Origin: Lojkania enalia
Lineage: Eukaryota; Ascomycota; Dothideomycetes; Pleosporales
DNA: 64,000 nt
Direction of reading: 5' to 3'
NCBI GenBank assembly: GCA_010094045.1
Contig: ML986579.1
Coordinates: 870,206 to 934,205 of the forward strand
The position numbers were made by a program, and so were the translations under genes. Position 1 is the stretch's first letter; each line of letters begins with the position of its first letter. The notes beneath the pieces were generated by a model. That model was not told the origin of the DNA. It saw only the letters and a program-made list of their open reading frames with translations, and made no database searches. Shown in pieces: positions 1 through 12,300 of this stretch.

Positions 1-173
1 GCTGGGGAAGGGGTAGTTGGGGATTGGCGGGTGCCGGATTGGGTTGGGGGTGAAGCTTTCATAGCGCAATTCCGTGAGGATTATGAGGGCCATGAGTGAA
101 GGTGGAGGGGGTGATCCGGCGGTGTAGGACGGGAAGGAAGAAGTTAGAGAGAGGGCATGAATGTCGAGCAGTT

Positions 174-535
174 TCATTGATGCAGAGGCAACTGTGTTTC
201 TGTCAGAATTTCTCGAATTCTCCAGCTTAAGTCTCCTGTAGTTTGGCAATTTTATGCCCGAAGAAGTGAATAGATTGCCTATACATACCTGCAAATCTTA
301 ATAATGCTTTCAAAGCCGCGCATCTCACCGGCGCCACAAACCCGCTGGTCCAAAGCCCAACCATAGTCGGAAAAGACAATATCATAAAAGCCGCCTTCCA
401 TCTCTTGACAAAAGCATAAAGGCTGATGTATAGCAAAATCGCCGGTATGGAAAGAGAAAATAATGCTGGCGGAAGATCGGCAACCAATTGCTTTATAATA
501 CCGTCCTCTAAGCTTGCATCCGGTGACGACGCCAT
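174..535 (-). CDS. Putative small membrane protein, unknown family
   Basis: The ATG at 535 opens a frame with a polar N-terminus followed by a strongly hydrophobic stretch (residues about 22-42, rich in L/I/A/S/Y) and a second moderately hydrophobic stretch (about 48-72), so one or two membrane spans are likely. A donor (G|GTATGT) at 288 and an acceptor (CTACAG) ending at 236 define a possible 53-nt intron. Splicing gives exons 535-289 and 235-174 and a 102-residue protein ending in a short amphipathic tail. Without splicing the frame stops at 227. I recognise no family. The branch site is weak, and a longer open frame continues leftward in another phase, so the gene could have more exons beyond the window or be spurious. 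Confidence 0.35.
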
Positions 536-1199
536 TAAAAGTAAAATTAAGGAAAAGTAGCAATTAAAAGGAGTAACAAAAAGCGGTGGGGCCTTGACGG
601 AGACGGGTAGAAGTCCATTTTATGAAACTCTAGAGATGATTGATGGTTGGGCTGACGTGACTCTGTTTGGCAAGTGGGATGTGCGTGGACCCTTGTCCCC
701 ATAAATTCGTTCAAGGTAACATAGTGGTTCCTTACCCCTACGCACTAGAGCCGCATAGAGGGTCGGGATTCTTAAGTCTACCTCCAGAGGACATATAGTC
801 TATTATTACGGGGAGATTATATGAAACACAGGAATTTGAATGGTGCCTACACATATGTCGCGAGAAATTTCAAGATTTGTTGCGGATCTCATGGAGGTTT
901 GAGAAGTCCAATGTAGTTGCATGTGGTCTGAATCTTGATTTATGGGCCTTAGATTAATTCGAACCTGAACCTTGCTGAGACGGACGGCGGATACTCGGGT
1001 TGCGGTACTGATAATGAATTTTTGAACTCGGGAACCATTACAAGGATATACGCTTGACTCCAGGTACGCCAAATATAAGCCATTCGTAGCTCCCCTTAGC
1101 ACTTTCTCAGCCATGGGCAGGATGATTATCCCTTAAATAGCGCAGTGGGTTAGAAAAGAGCGGCTTGTGGCTAGCCCACAATATTTTTCGGCGGCTATC
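536..1199. other. Gene-free stretch left of the isochorismatase relic
   Basis: No coding signal is convincing here. The part from about 850 to 1199 lies where the C-terminal half of the decayed isochorismatase gene would be expected on the minus strand. I could not align its frames to that family beyond one weak threonine/glutamate/tyrosine-containing match near 1210, so the C-terminus seems deleted or replaced. Confidence 0.4.
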
Positions 1200-1804
1200 A
1201 AGAACATGTTTCCCAATATTCAGCGGTCGGCAGGACCGACCCCAGAATCCGGATAAGCGGTTCCTGTAGATCTGAATAACATTGGGTCTGGCTTCTTTAG
1301 CTGGAGGCCCATAAAGCTCTGAATTCCACTGGCCATGCATCAGCACCTTACCGCCTCCGATCATAAACCATCCTCGAGTTGTACAGGTCCAATCTTAGTC
1401 CTAAGCTGGGTCAGCTTTCTGTCGCAATTGAAGTTATTGTCTAGCGCAAATAATCGGACTATCGTAAGGGACATCCCTTGGACGTCCTCCAATGTCAAAT
1501 CCCAACGAAGCCGAGCTATTACTATACCAGCCTTTCTGTAGGCCGGGATGGTATGCTTCAACAGCTAGTCGACTACCTTCATGCCTAAGCTACCAGAGGG
1601 ATGACCAAGAGGGGTGGATAGGAAGTAGTCTTGGAGGTCGATGATCACCAGTGCAGTCTTTTTGTGATTGATCACAGCGCGAGAATCCTGCGTCTTCGGC
1701 GAGATGCGAGTATGGACTTGCGGAGTGTCCAGCGTTGGGCGATTAGCAAGGTCGTAACCGTCAGCCTGAGAGTAGAGCCGGAAATCTTCAAGACTACTAA
1801 TCAT
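1200..1804 (-). pseudogene. Broken isochorismatase-family cysteine hydrolase gene
   Basis: Read on the minus strand, three pieces match fungal isochorismatase-like hydrolases in the right order. Piece one (1804-1568) carries the N-terminal strand TALVIIDLQDYFLS, with the catalytic-type aspartate, and the LGHPSG turn. Piece two (1564-1361) carries IPAYRKAG and IGPVQLEDG. Piece three (from 1364, another frame) carries GGKVLMHGQWNSELYG and the IYRNRLSGFWG block. A TAG at 1567-1565 separates pieces one and two in the same frame. A frameshift near 1364 separates two and three. The C-terminal cysteine block (usually GVNTDQC) is not found. If functional, the family cleaves isochorismate or related small amides and vinyl ethers. 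The stop sits where family members usually have Gln, which fits a CAG-to-TAG transition of the RIP type. An intron in the parent gene could explain part of the frame change, but not the stop or the missing C-terminus. Confidence 0.75.
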
Positions 1805-3107
1805 TTTGTAAGGTGGAGCAAAAGGCTAACCTTCTGCTGTAGTCTATAATGTCTCTTATAATCTTACAACTTTCACCTGGCCAGATGCCATGAGTACTTC
1901 GAAGATGTTGCTAATATGCTTCTTAACGTTGGTACATGAAATTAGAAGACACTCGAAGGCCTTAAAAGGGTGACGAGGCTAAGAAGTTAGGGGGAAAAAG
2001 GAATGATAGATGATCAAGATGAGTTCCGTTTGATCTACCGTTAGTCATACTACGTGGAGTGGGGTATTAGCAAACAGCTGCGAAAACTACGGTATCACAA
2101 CTGTTCAGAAATTAAGAGGCTATTCTCGTTTTAAATAATTCGAACCGCGCAGCTGAACGACGTGCCTCAATTCTCTAGCTAGCGTTAGCCATAGTTAAGC
2201 CTAATTAGTTACGCTTTTACCAAAAAAAAAAAAAAATGGGGGGGAACCGAGAGAAGAAGGAGAAATTGATCACGGTTAGGGTGGAACCGGCGTCACCACT
2301 TGTTAAGGCACTCTAGGTCTAGGGCGACCTCGATTGCTCACACAGCCCTTCCAGTTTCTCCCTAACTGAGTGTCGCGGCTGGGTTAGGAGTTGACGCTTT
2401 CTTCTAGCTAAGTAAGTGACTAATTGGTATTTAATGAAAACAGAATCTAATTAAAATAGTTATATAGAAGCATTATTAACCTAGAGTACATGGAAGGGAA
2501 GGGGAAGGTGTGGGGAAGGTGTTGGGAAGGCCCTGAACTTCTCCGCAAATTTCAATTAGCACTAATTATTTTATAGACGCAAATATCACATGCACCTTGT
2601 TATGAAGTTGTCATATAATTGTGGTGAAGTCGGCAAGTTGGAGACAAAATCTAGCTTTTCAAGTCACCTTCCGCCGACTTCTCAGGTACATCGATATACG
2701 AGATACTCATTCTGTCTGCTGTAAGAGAGAGCTCTTCATAAAGGACCACCCTAAGACTAAGATTGCTATGCAGTAGTGCAAATAATAGCCAAGTGAAAGG
2801 GGGTCGAATCTACGAGTAAGTAGTAGCAAAGTGATGTTCAAACTAGCCATTCTTTCTTCACGCCGCCGATTGCATGTGCGCTAACATGAACTCATAAAGT
2901 TGTAAGTGTTCCCATTGTTTATTAGTGGGCGCCTATAAATAGATAAAAACCGCCCCCCCACTGGCAAACACTGTTGCCAAAACAGGCCAGCCCTCGGTTC
3001 ACGTCCAAGAATTTCGCTCTCTGCTAGGACCTCGAGTCACGCCCGCCATTCCTTCCATTACTGTTGTACTTCACGGAACACGCACCAGTGGCAACACGGA
3101 TCTTACG
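1805..3107. other. Gene-poor, AT-leaning stretch upstream of the GW-rich gene
   Basis: I see no coding region. It contains an A14 tract followed by a G-run at about 2222-2244, a purine-rich imperfect repeat of GGGAAGG units around 2490-2530, and a short inverted repeat with GAAGTCGG at 2626-2633 facing CCGACTTC at 2673-2680. The last 200 bases should hold the promoter of the gene starting at 3108. Confidence 0.5.
2934..2941 (+). promoter_or_regulatory. Probable TATA box
   Basis: TATAAATA lies 167 bases before the ATG at 3108, in an otherwise mixed-composition region and followed by a C-run. This is a plausible core promoter for the downstream gene. It is a motif match only; the transcription start is unknown. 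Confidence 0.4.
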
Positions 3108-6100
3108 ATGCCTTCCCTCAACAGTCTCAGCTGTTCCATTGAACTACAACACTCAAAGGAAAAGTTGCAGGAGTATGGAACCTCCTATGGGGATGCTATC
3201 GTCGAAACATATATTGCTGTTCCGTCGGGACCGAGTTCTTTTGTCGTTCACCTCACTTCCAGCGCCTTCATTGCCGAAGGCCTGGCCATGTTTGTATACA
3301 TTGATGGCAAGTATCAATGCAACCGCAACCGCCAAGGTCTCAAACCCCCATCTGCCCCTAACGAACCTCTTGGCCGTCGGGCACTGGTCGACTTCCGTGT
3401 TCGTCAGAGTGAAGAGAAGTGCGTTGATGGCTCTATGATAGCACATGAATGGACCTTTGAGCGCCTAAACACAGGTGAAAGACCATCTTTTCTATAGCGT
3501 CCAACTCGTTACTAAACTATGACAGTTTCTGCAGATAAGGTACCGGATCTGTCCTCCGCCGTCGTAGACCGCATTGGTCTCATCGAAGTCATCGTGTTGA
3601 GGTGTTTCGGTTCTCGCGGCCTTACTTCTGCGTATCTTCAGTCAAACCTTCCAAACCCAGAATTGCCTTTCACTCCTACTATGGCGGGACCCGTTCGCTT
3701 CAGCTTCGGGCTTGATGGAGCAAGCGACATGCCAAGTCATCGGGTTGGCTTCGACGGGCAGCATAGAGAGGACTACAGTGACGACGATGGCTGCCTTGAT
3801 GATTCTGGACGGAAATCGAGAACTTATTCTAACCGAGAACATCGTGGGGACTATCTAGGTATGCACGGGTATGTAAACGCTTCGAAAGGACGGCACAATG
3901 AGCCTCCACAGCCGTATGCTAAATATGGGTCTTCATATAGGGCCATTAACCAACATGCACACGCGAGTTCGGCAATCGGCGGCAATCCATCACCTCGGTA
4001 CCTTTACGGTTCAGGGCCTGTCCGACATGAAACCAAGGTAGAATCGGCGAGCGAACTTTTCCATAGTCGCACTCCTGACAAGATACCTGCCCAGAATTCT
4101 TTAAAAATCTCAGAAAAGATAGCTCAGATGACCCATGATGCCTACCGCCGTGGACAAGAACACGAGCGACGACGAATTAAGGAGGAATCCGAGCGGACAC
4201 ACGCAGAGACGCATCAGATCAGGCCTAACCTCGATGGGTTACGAGCAACACCTGGAGACTGGCCACAAACTCCTCTACCCCCAAGTTCAAAGGCACCTTC
4301 TGTAGCCTCAAAGATACGGACGCAGCCGCAAGCCCAACAGACACCGGCACCTATTCCATGGTATCGCAGTCTTTTTAGATCACGAGCTCAGAATCCAGAG
4401 CCCGCAGCCCCTGCAACCCCTACAGCCCCCGAAATCAATCCCGTGAACCCTATCAATCAGATGAATGTGATAATGCCCGATGAATCGAGTAGCATTCAGA
4501 ATAGTAGTTTTGCGTCCGGATATATGGATGATTTAACCTGGAGCGCAAGCGATAAGACTGGCTGGAGCAGTACTAACGATCAGCAGGAGCAGATCAATAG
4601 CTCTCATCGCCACAACGCACATGTTTCCTATGTTGGGCCACATTCTCCCTTACCGCTCCTCGATAACGTAGGACCCTTGAGGCAAAGCGTATCGATGCCG
4701 TATCACACTGGAGCAGTACTGTCAATACCCCGCTCCGGAAACATTGCCGATAAGGGACCTGGCTGGGGTACTTCCTATAAAGGCTCCATAGACTTGAATG
4801 GCGGGCATAATGATCACTGGGGCAATCACCAGCGTCCAGGATGGCAGAAAAGTGGACCATGGGACAATTATGAGAATCAAGCAGCTCCGCCAATTCCCAA
4901 CCCCGTTTCCCAAAAAATGAGACACCAAAATGACCAAGGAAAGCCTGGCAAGACGCAACAAAATTGGAACGCCACTAAAAACTTAGGGTGGCATAGCGAC
5001 CACGACATTGGCTGGGGCAGTGTTGGGGACGATGACGGCAAAGCAAATACTGACAGTTCACGGGGTGGATCTATGTCAACGATCAGGCCTTCATATGCAC
5101 GAAGCAAATCACATAAGCAGCGTTCCCGCCCCTGGAGTCGGAACGACTGTTCAAATCAAGCTCCATGCGGGCCTCCCGCTCCGGAATGGGGAGGTGCGCC
5201 GTCAAAGAGTCCGCCACCCCCATATTCCACTTTACCTGATTTCATGTGCAATGCCTTTCGAAAGGAGGACAACCGATACGGTTCCTCTTTCAAAACCACA
5301 AAGACCTCGTCAAAGACGAGTGAGAGGCCCTCAGCCAGAGAGAAGGGCGACTTGGCGGCTAAGACATCTTGGAATCTCCAGAACAAGGAAAACACGGATA
5401 AATTAGGTGGCCGGGTGGAAGAAGATTTGGGTACTAAGGAAGATTCTTGGAATAACATTGACGGCTGGGGGGATGGTAATAGTAACTCCGAGAGCTCCTG
5501 GGGAGACGCCAGTGACGGGCCGCCTGTGCCGGGTGCCTGGGATAACTCCGATAGGAAAGATGGCCAAAATAAGTTGGGCAAGGATGCAGGCGCAGCTAAT
5601 GGTTGGGGGATTCAAAATAATGAGAATAACAATAACAGTGGCAGATGGGGCCAAGTCAACAGTGTAAACGGAGGCATAGGTCAGTCAACTAAAGGCGAGA
5701 ACAAGAAAGATGAAATTGACCAGAACAACAATGACTGGGGAAGTGGAAACAACGATTCAAATGCTCAAGATACAAATGGTAATGGCGGTTGGTCCCGGCA
5801 AAATCAAACCGGTCAGGGTAATGTCTGGAGGGGAAGCACTAACACCAATTTTTCGGGCTGGGGCAACCAGAATAATGACTCCAACAACCAGAACAGCCAG
5901 GGGCAAGGCTGGGATAAGCAAGATGATACTAGTGGGAATAATCAAGCTGGCCAAGTTGATTTGAATCAGGGCAATGACAAATTGAACGTTCAGAATAATT
6001 CTAGAAATCACTGTGACAAGAACAATGATAGTTCAAACGATCAGAATAAGAATTCCGGTGCTGGCACTTGGAACATGGGTTTCGATAATAAAAATATAAA

Positions 6101-7172
6101 CACGGAAGAGAAAAAGAATCAACCTGGAGAACAAGCTTGGAACAACGATATCTCCAACGATCAGAACAACGGCTTCGGCGGTGGAGGCAGGGGTGACAAC
6201 AACGATAGCGACAACAAACCGGATGAGAGATCTAACATAGATTTGGACAATGATGCAAAATTAGGCAAACACTCACCCACAAAGTCTCGCCTGAAAAGTT
6301 ATCGTCGTCGGAGTAAACCTACTAATGTCGAACCTCAAGCCTACTGGAGTTTCCCTCCACCTCAAGGCAAGGAATTACAACATGGGCCTCAAAGCTGGGA
6401 TGATGTGGATTTGGACGGGAACCGCAATATGTATTCTATCCCTGAGGGACCTCTCGCTATTCCAGAAGATAAGGCGAAGGAGAAATTGCTAGATCACCAG
6501 GTTAAAGAAGGAAAGGGTATGCTATATGAACATTGTGTTGGGCGGCCAAAATACCTAGATAGCTTACAGAAACCGGTAAGTATGCTCTTCCCTCACCTCC
6601 TATATCTCTTTGCTCAAGACTAACTAGGTGGACTATAGTACGCAGTATTTCGCTTCCACTACCGTAGCTTCTCCGCCCTCCACAAAATCTTCCCCGACGA
6701 AGTCCCCTCCGATGCCGAAGACGTTGAAACTGCCTCGAATATCGAGCGTAGGTTGAAGGGCATGAGCCAAGAGGATGTTATTAAGGAGTATATGAAACTT
6801 GTGAAGGGAGATGAGGAGAAGAAGGTCACGGATTGGTTGAAGGGGGCTCCGAGTGGAAAGGCGGCGAGTGATGGGGCGCGGGGAGGCAGTGGTTGGGGAC
6901 AAGATGAACAGAATGTCGATAAGAAGGAGCGGAAGAGAGTCCCATCAAGCCACGGAGAGGAAGCTCCAGCATGGAACAGCAATGCTTTCGGTCGGGACGA
7001 CCAAGACAACAACTGGAATAATGACAACGCGGTCAAGGATTCCGGCTCGAAGGAGGCTGAGCCGAATACTGGCGATAACAACCAGGACGGCGGTGCAGGA
7101 TGGGGTCAGACTGCATGGAACAATAATGGCGGCGGCGGCGACGAGGCTCCTGCGCCGGATGGTGGGTGGTAG
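3108..7172 (+). CDS. Large conserved fungal protein with GW/WG-rich disordered body
   Basis: Three exons, 3108-3474, 3535-6575 and 6639-7172, give 1313 residues. Both introns (60 and 63 nt) are GT-AG and restore conserved sequence across the junctions. Residues about 1-150 form a compact domain seen in many ascomycete proteins (EYGTSYGDAIVETYIAVPSG, then FVYIDGKYQCNRNR), which I believe is the one catalogued as DUF7918. The middle, about 160-1110, is low complexity: Asn, Gln, Asp, Gly, Ser and spaced tryptophans. A second conserved block at about 1116-1190 (RPKYLDSLQKPYAVFRFHYR) crosses the second exon junction. A last low-complexity tail ends in GGW. About 18 tryptophans sit in GW or WG dipeptides from about residue 465 onward. 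There is no signal peptide or membrane span. The function is unknown; a scaffold role is inference. The first Met gives the expected domain start, and a TATA box lies 167 bases upstream. Confidence 0.85.
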
Positions 7173-7482
7173 AGACGTTGCGACGGGGGTGCCTAGATGG
7201 ATTTCATGTCCATGGTTTTATTGTCGGAATATGGGCCTGGAGAGATATTAAAGATATTTTGGTTTGTAACCGTTTAAAGTGGCTGCTATGCATTATATAG
7301 AAGCATAAAGTTAATCAAAGAATGCATCAAAGTATGCGATCGAATTTGGAATGTCTTTGGGGTATATCCTGAATGTGCCTTTTCTAGATTCGACTTTTAC
7401 TTTTCCAAATGCGCCTTTTATATGCCATGTCTTCCTTCCCAGCCACAGGGTCACACAACTCCTCGCGGATGTTCACTTAGTT
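7173..7482. terminator. Shared 3' region between convergent genes
   Basis: These 310 bases separate the stop of the GW-rich protein gene (plus strand) from the stop of TRM5 (minus strand). The left half is AT-rich and should hold both 3' ends. I see no canonical AATAAA and no other gene. Confidence 0.4.
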
Positions 7483-8923
7483 TCAGACTTTTCTGAAAGC
7501 GACCTCTTCCGGCAGCCTGAAGCTCGCACAGAACATTCTTTTCTTCGGTGCCACGTCCCTAACATCCCAGACCTGCAGGTCAGGCGTGTTTAGAGTGATC
7601 TCATAGTTCAGTTGCCTGGATATCTCGGCGCAGATCTCTTGCGTCTCAGCGATATTGTCATCACTCTTGGTGCTGAAGCAATGAGCATGGATCATCGGGA
7701 GCGGAGTGTTCGTCCGGGCTAGGAGCTGACGGACCTCATCGGAAGAGACGCCAGGAACATTGGAGTAAAGTCCGATGAAAGATGGTAGGAACGTGATGGC
7801 GGAGGCCGGGAGGTTCATAACGTAGTGCGAGAAGATCCAGGGTTGTTCAAGGATCTTGAGGGGCTCTCGGTTCGTGTCCTTCCTCGACACTTTCTTCTTC
7901 GAGTAGACGGGTACACGATGTCGTGCCTGAAGGAGGTCCGCTGTCGCCGCGCGTATGAACTGGTGTCCGTCCTCGTTGAATGGACGCACAAAGTCTCCAA
8001 CTTTGTTGATCCGAATGGCATCTTTAAGGTATTTGAAACTCTCCGGGTTCAGGTCGTTGGCATAAACGAAGCATTTCTTTTTCCCTGCTGGAATCGCGAA
8101 TGGGCCTATGCCGGCCATGACGTCGCATATTGCTTCTCCTTCCTTGAAGATGCCGCACAGCCTCTCGTGCTCGGTGTGTAATCGACTGTTCCAATATACC
8201 TTGGCGAAATTGAATTGGAAGGTGCAGTCTTGCTCTCTGAGAGTGACGTCCATATCATCGGGGCCATAGAGCACCTCGTACTGAAAGGTGCGGTATTGAT
8301 TCTCAGCGCCGACATCGTCCACCTTGTTGATCACAGTGCGCACCATCGGGTTCTTGTCAGCGAGAACTGTGCCGATAAGGAGCTTGTACGGCAGATACTT
8401 GTCACGGAGGTTGAGATGCGCTACATGGCCGGCTAGGGCAAAGCCCACGGGCAGCTCGTCGTGCTCTTCAGAGGGCTCGATGATGGCGTTCATGATCTCG
8501 GGGTACGTGAAATAGTTGTAGTCCAGGTGCAATTGGAACGGAATGACGCCCACCGCCCCAGCCTGCTCGAGGTCCCGCAGCTTAGGGCTCCAGGTGTTCC
8601 GATCTGCCTGGGGATCAGACTCAGCATTTCACGATATACATGCGCAGGCGGGAGCTACCGTTGTGAAGGACCTCCGGCCGCAGAATGATGCACTTTCCGC
8701 CGGCTTTCGCCCTCTCCTCGTTCGGATCTGGCCTGATTGGCTGGATGCGATTGAGTCCCAGGGTGTCCTTGCTCTTGTCGAGTTCGTTGCGACATCGCGA
8801 AATGTCCCTCTGGCTGAAAATGCGGGCGGCAGAGGTGGGCACGGTTTTCTGGAAGAAGCTGCGGTCCAACACCTTCATGGCGCGGTTGACGGGCGGAGCG
8901 AACATGTCGCCGGCGGTTGTCAT
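7483..8923 (-). CDS. TRM5: tRNA (guanine37-N1)-methyltransferase
   Basis: Makes m1G37 next to the anticodon of several tRNAs using S-adenosylmethionine, which prevents +1 frameshifting. Fungal Trm5 acts in nucleus/cytosol and mitochondria. Exons 8923-8659 and 8603-7483 with a 55-nt GT-AG intron give 461 residues, close to yeast. The N-terminus has the family block PPVNRAMKVLDRSFF. After the junction comes VIPFQLHLDYNYFTYPEIM. The SAM-binding loop DVMAGIGPFAIPAGKKK is at about 247-263, the acidic ANDLNPES follows it, and the catalytic-type motif NLPASAITFL is at about 351. The exon junction rebuilds the conserved WSPKLRDLE segment, which supports the model. The gene is divergent from the kinesin gene with 387 bases between the two ATGs. 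I did not find a clear mitochondrial presequence before the first Met. Confidence 0.95.
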
Positions 8924-9310
8924 GGGCTGCGGGCCGGGGCTGTGGGAGTCTCAAAGTGTTTTTGGTTTCTGCGGGAGGATTGTTTTCTTGTGCAACTTTG
9001 CTAGGAACCTGAGGGCGGCGCTGTTTCAGCAAGGATCCTGTGCACGTGCTGCGGACAGGGATGGCGCTGCAGGGCCGGCTCTGCACCTGGCCACCTCTGG
9101 AGTTCGCGCCGGGACTTGGTCGACGGACGCGATCTCCACAACAATTGCACACTGCGCACCACCTTTCTGGCGCCCGAAGACGATACCTGCAGCTCCACGA
9201 CGTGCCATGCGGCCGCCCGGTTGACGCGCATGGGAGATACAACTACACGCCGCATATAGGCCATCTGTCGCTCGCAACGGACTCGGCAAACACCATTGGC
9301 AGCCTGCACC
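8924..9310. promoter_or_regulatory. Divergent promoter between TRM5 and kinesin-3
   Basis: This 387-base GC-rich interval lies between two head-to-head ATGs and must hold both promoters and 5' leaders. No TATA box stands out. Long open frames cross it on both strands, but their composition looks like GC-rich noise. Confidence 0.5.
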
Positions 9311-12300
9311 ATGGCGTCCGGAGGGGGCAACATCAAGGTGGTGGTGAGGGTGCGGCCGTTTAATGGCAGAGGTGCGTGCAGCCGCAATATGTCCACCGAT
9401 TTGGAGCTGCTGACATGGTGCAGAAATGGATAGGAAGGCACAATGTATTGTGCAGATGAAAGAAAACCAGACCATCCTCACCCCCCCTACCAATGTCGAG
9501 CACAAAGGAAAGGCCGCCAAAGCCGCCCTGGAAGGCGCCAAAACGTTCGCTTTCGATAAGTCCTACTGGTCCTTCAGCCGCAACGATCCGAACTATGCTG
9601 GACAGGACAATCTCTTCGTCGACCTAGGCAAGCCCCTCCTGGACAATGCGTTCCAGGGATACAACAACTGTATTTTTGCATATGGTCAGACGGGTTCGGG
9701 GAAGTCGTACTCGATGATGGGGTATGGAGAGGAGGCGGGTATCATACCGAAGATTTGCCAGAATATGTTCGAAAGAATAGGAGAAATGCAGTCGGACAAG
9801 AACTTGAGCTCTACCGTCGAGGTCTCGTACCTGGAAATCTACAATGAGCGCGTCCGCGATCTTCTAAACCCATCAACCAAGGGAAATCTCAGGGTCCGAG
9901 AACATCCGTCGACTGGTCCGTATGTCGAGGATCTGGCGAAGCTTGTGGTCCGATCATTTAGCGAGATTGAGAATTTGATGGACGAGGGAAACAAGGCGCG
10001 TACCGTCGCAGCAACAAACATGAACGAAACGTCTTCTCGATCGCATGCCGTCTTCACCCTGACCCTCACCCAGAAACGACACGATGTGGAGACAAGTATG
10101 AGCGGCGAGAAGGTGGCGAAAATTAGTCTGGTAGATTTGGCGGGTTCAGAAAGAGCTACGTCTACAGGAGCTACGGGAGCACGGCTTAAAGAGGGCGCGG
10201 AAATCAATAGATCGTTGTCTACCTTGGGTCGTGTCATTGCAGCGTTGGCAGATATGTCTACCGGCAAAAAGAAAACACAAGTCCCATACCGAGATTCCGT
10301 CCTGACATGGCTGTTGAAAGACTCCCTTGGAGGCAATAGTTTGACGGCCATGATAGCGGCCATTTCTCCTGCCGACATCAACTTCGAGGAAACCCTGTCT
10401 ACCCTCCGCTACGCTGATTCCGCTAAGCGAATCAAGAATCATGCCGTTGTCAATGAAGATCCGAATGCACGCATGATAAGAGAATTGAAGGAGGAATTAG
10501 CACAGTTGCGCTCCAAACTAAGCGGCGGCGCTTCTCCTGGTATGATCGAAGAGCAGTACGCCCCAGACACACCTTTAGAGAAACAGATTGTATCGATTGC
10601 TCAGCCAGATGGAAGCGTCAAGAAGGTCTCCAAAGCGGAGATTGTGGAACAGCTCAATCAGTCCGAAAAGCTGTACAAGGACCTCAACCAGACATGGGAA
10701 GAGAAACTTGCAAAGACGGAGGAGATTCATAAAGAGAGAGAAGCGGCCTTGGAAGAGTTGGGCATCAGCATTGAAAAAGGGTTTGTCGGTATGTCAACGC
10801 CGAAGAAAATGCCGCATTTGGTCAACCTGAGCGACGATCCTCTCCTCGCCGAATGCTTAGTATACAACTTGAAACCCGGCACAACCATGGTGGGCAATGT
10901 GGACTCCGAGAATCAGACGACTGAGATTCGGTTGAATGGCTCGCAGATTCTAGCTGAGCACTGCGCCTTCGAAAATGTAGACGGAGCGGTGACCGTTGTT
11001 CCCAAGGATAACGCCGGCGTTATGGTCAATGGTATCCGCATCGACAAGCCGAAACGGTTGAGAAGTGGCTATCGGATCATCTTGGGCGACTTTCACATCT
11101 TCCGGTTTAATAATCCTCAAGAAGCTCGTGCTGAGCGCGCAGAGGTCATGGGCGGCAGCTCCCTTCGTCATTCCATTGCCGCAAGCCAACTAGGCTCCCC
11201 CTCACCACGGCCCGGCCATGGCCACGAAAGATCGTTCAGTACGGTCAGCAGAGCAGAATCCGAATTTGACTCAGAGAGCCCAAGAGCAGCATCACCCATG
11301 CCTTTTCGAGGCTCCGGTAGGGATTCGGATTGGTCATATGCAAGAAGGGAAGCTGTAACTGCGCTGCTTGGCACAGACCAGAAAATCGCCGCCCTCACGG
11401 ACGAGGATCTCGATATTTTGTTCGAAGATCTTCAGAAACTGCGTGCGACTCGCAAGGCCCGCCCCGAAAGTCGACTAGATAACGAAGAGGACATGGACTC
11501 TGTCAGCTCCTATCCTGTCAGGGAGAAGTACGCATCTACTGGAACCATTGACAACTTTTCCCTCGACACTGTATTGACAATGCCCTCCACACCTCAACCT
11601 GGAGAAGACGATGAGCGTTTGCGACTTGTGCGGGAAGATATGCAAGAGAAACTAGACAGGCAAAAAGAAGAGTATCAAGCCAAGCTCAAATCCGCCGAGG
11701 AAGCAAATGTTGAGATTGAAGAGATTAAGGCCGAAAAGGCCAAAATGGAGGAGAACTTGCGCGCCGTTAAGGAAGAGATGCAAAAGCAACTGCAAGAGCA
11801 GAAGGAAGCATTCCATCGCCAACTCCAGGAACTAGGACATCCTGTTCCAGCTAAGACAAATGGCCATGTCTCAGAAGATCATTCGGAGATGAAATTAGAG
11901 CTAGCACGAAAAGTCTTTCAGCAATGGCGACAGCGCAAGTATGTCACAATGGCAGAGACAATTCTGCAAAACGCGGCGACACTGAAAGAAGCTCAAGTCA
12001 TGAGCCAGCAAATGGATAAGCATGTTGTCTTCCAGTTTTGCATCGTCGATGTCGGCCACTCGATTGTCTCATCGTATGATTTGGTCTTGAATGGGATTCC
12101 CGGAGAGGATGATGAACACCTTGACAGCACTCCCAAACCCTGTGTAGGGGTTCGGGTCATTGATTTCAAGAACAATGTTGTCCACCTCTGGTCACTGCAG
12201 AAGCTCCGCTTCCGTGTGCGGCTCATGCATCAGATGCACCAGTACATGAACCGACCGGAATACCTACAACATTTCAGCTTAGAAAACCCGTTCTCAGAGC

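Noticed and set aside
5156..5581. 141-codon minus-strand frame inside the GW-rich gene
   Set aside because: Shadow of the conserved plus-strand frame. Low complexity on one strand keeps the other open.
8655..9242. 195-codon minus-strand frame overlapping the TRM5 first exon
   Set aside because: Overlaps conserved TRM5 coding sequence in another frame and has Arg/Pro/Ser-rich noise composition.
9839..10381. 180-codon minus-strand frame inside the kinesin motor region
   Set aside because: Antisense shadow of the strongly conserved motor domain.
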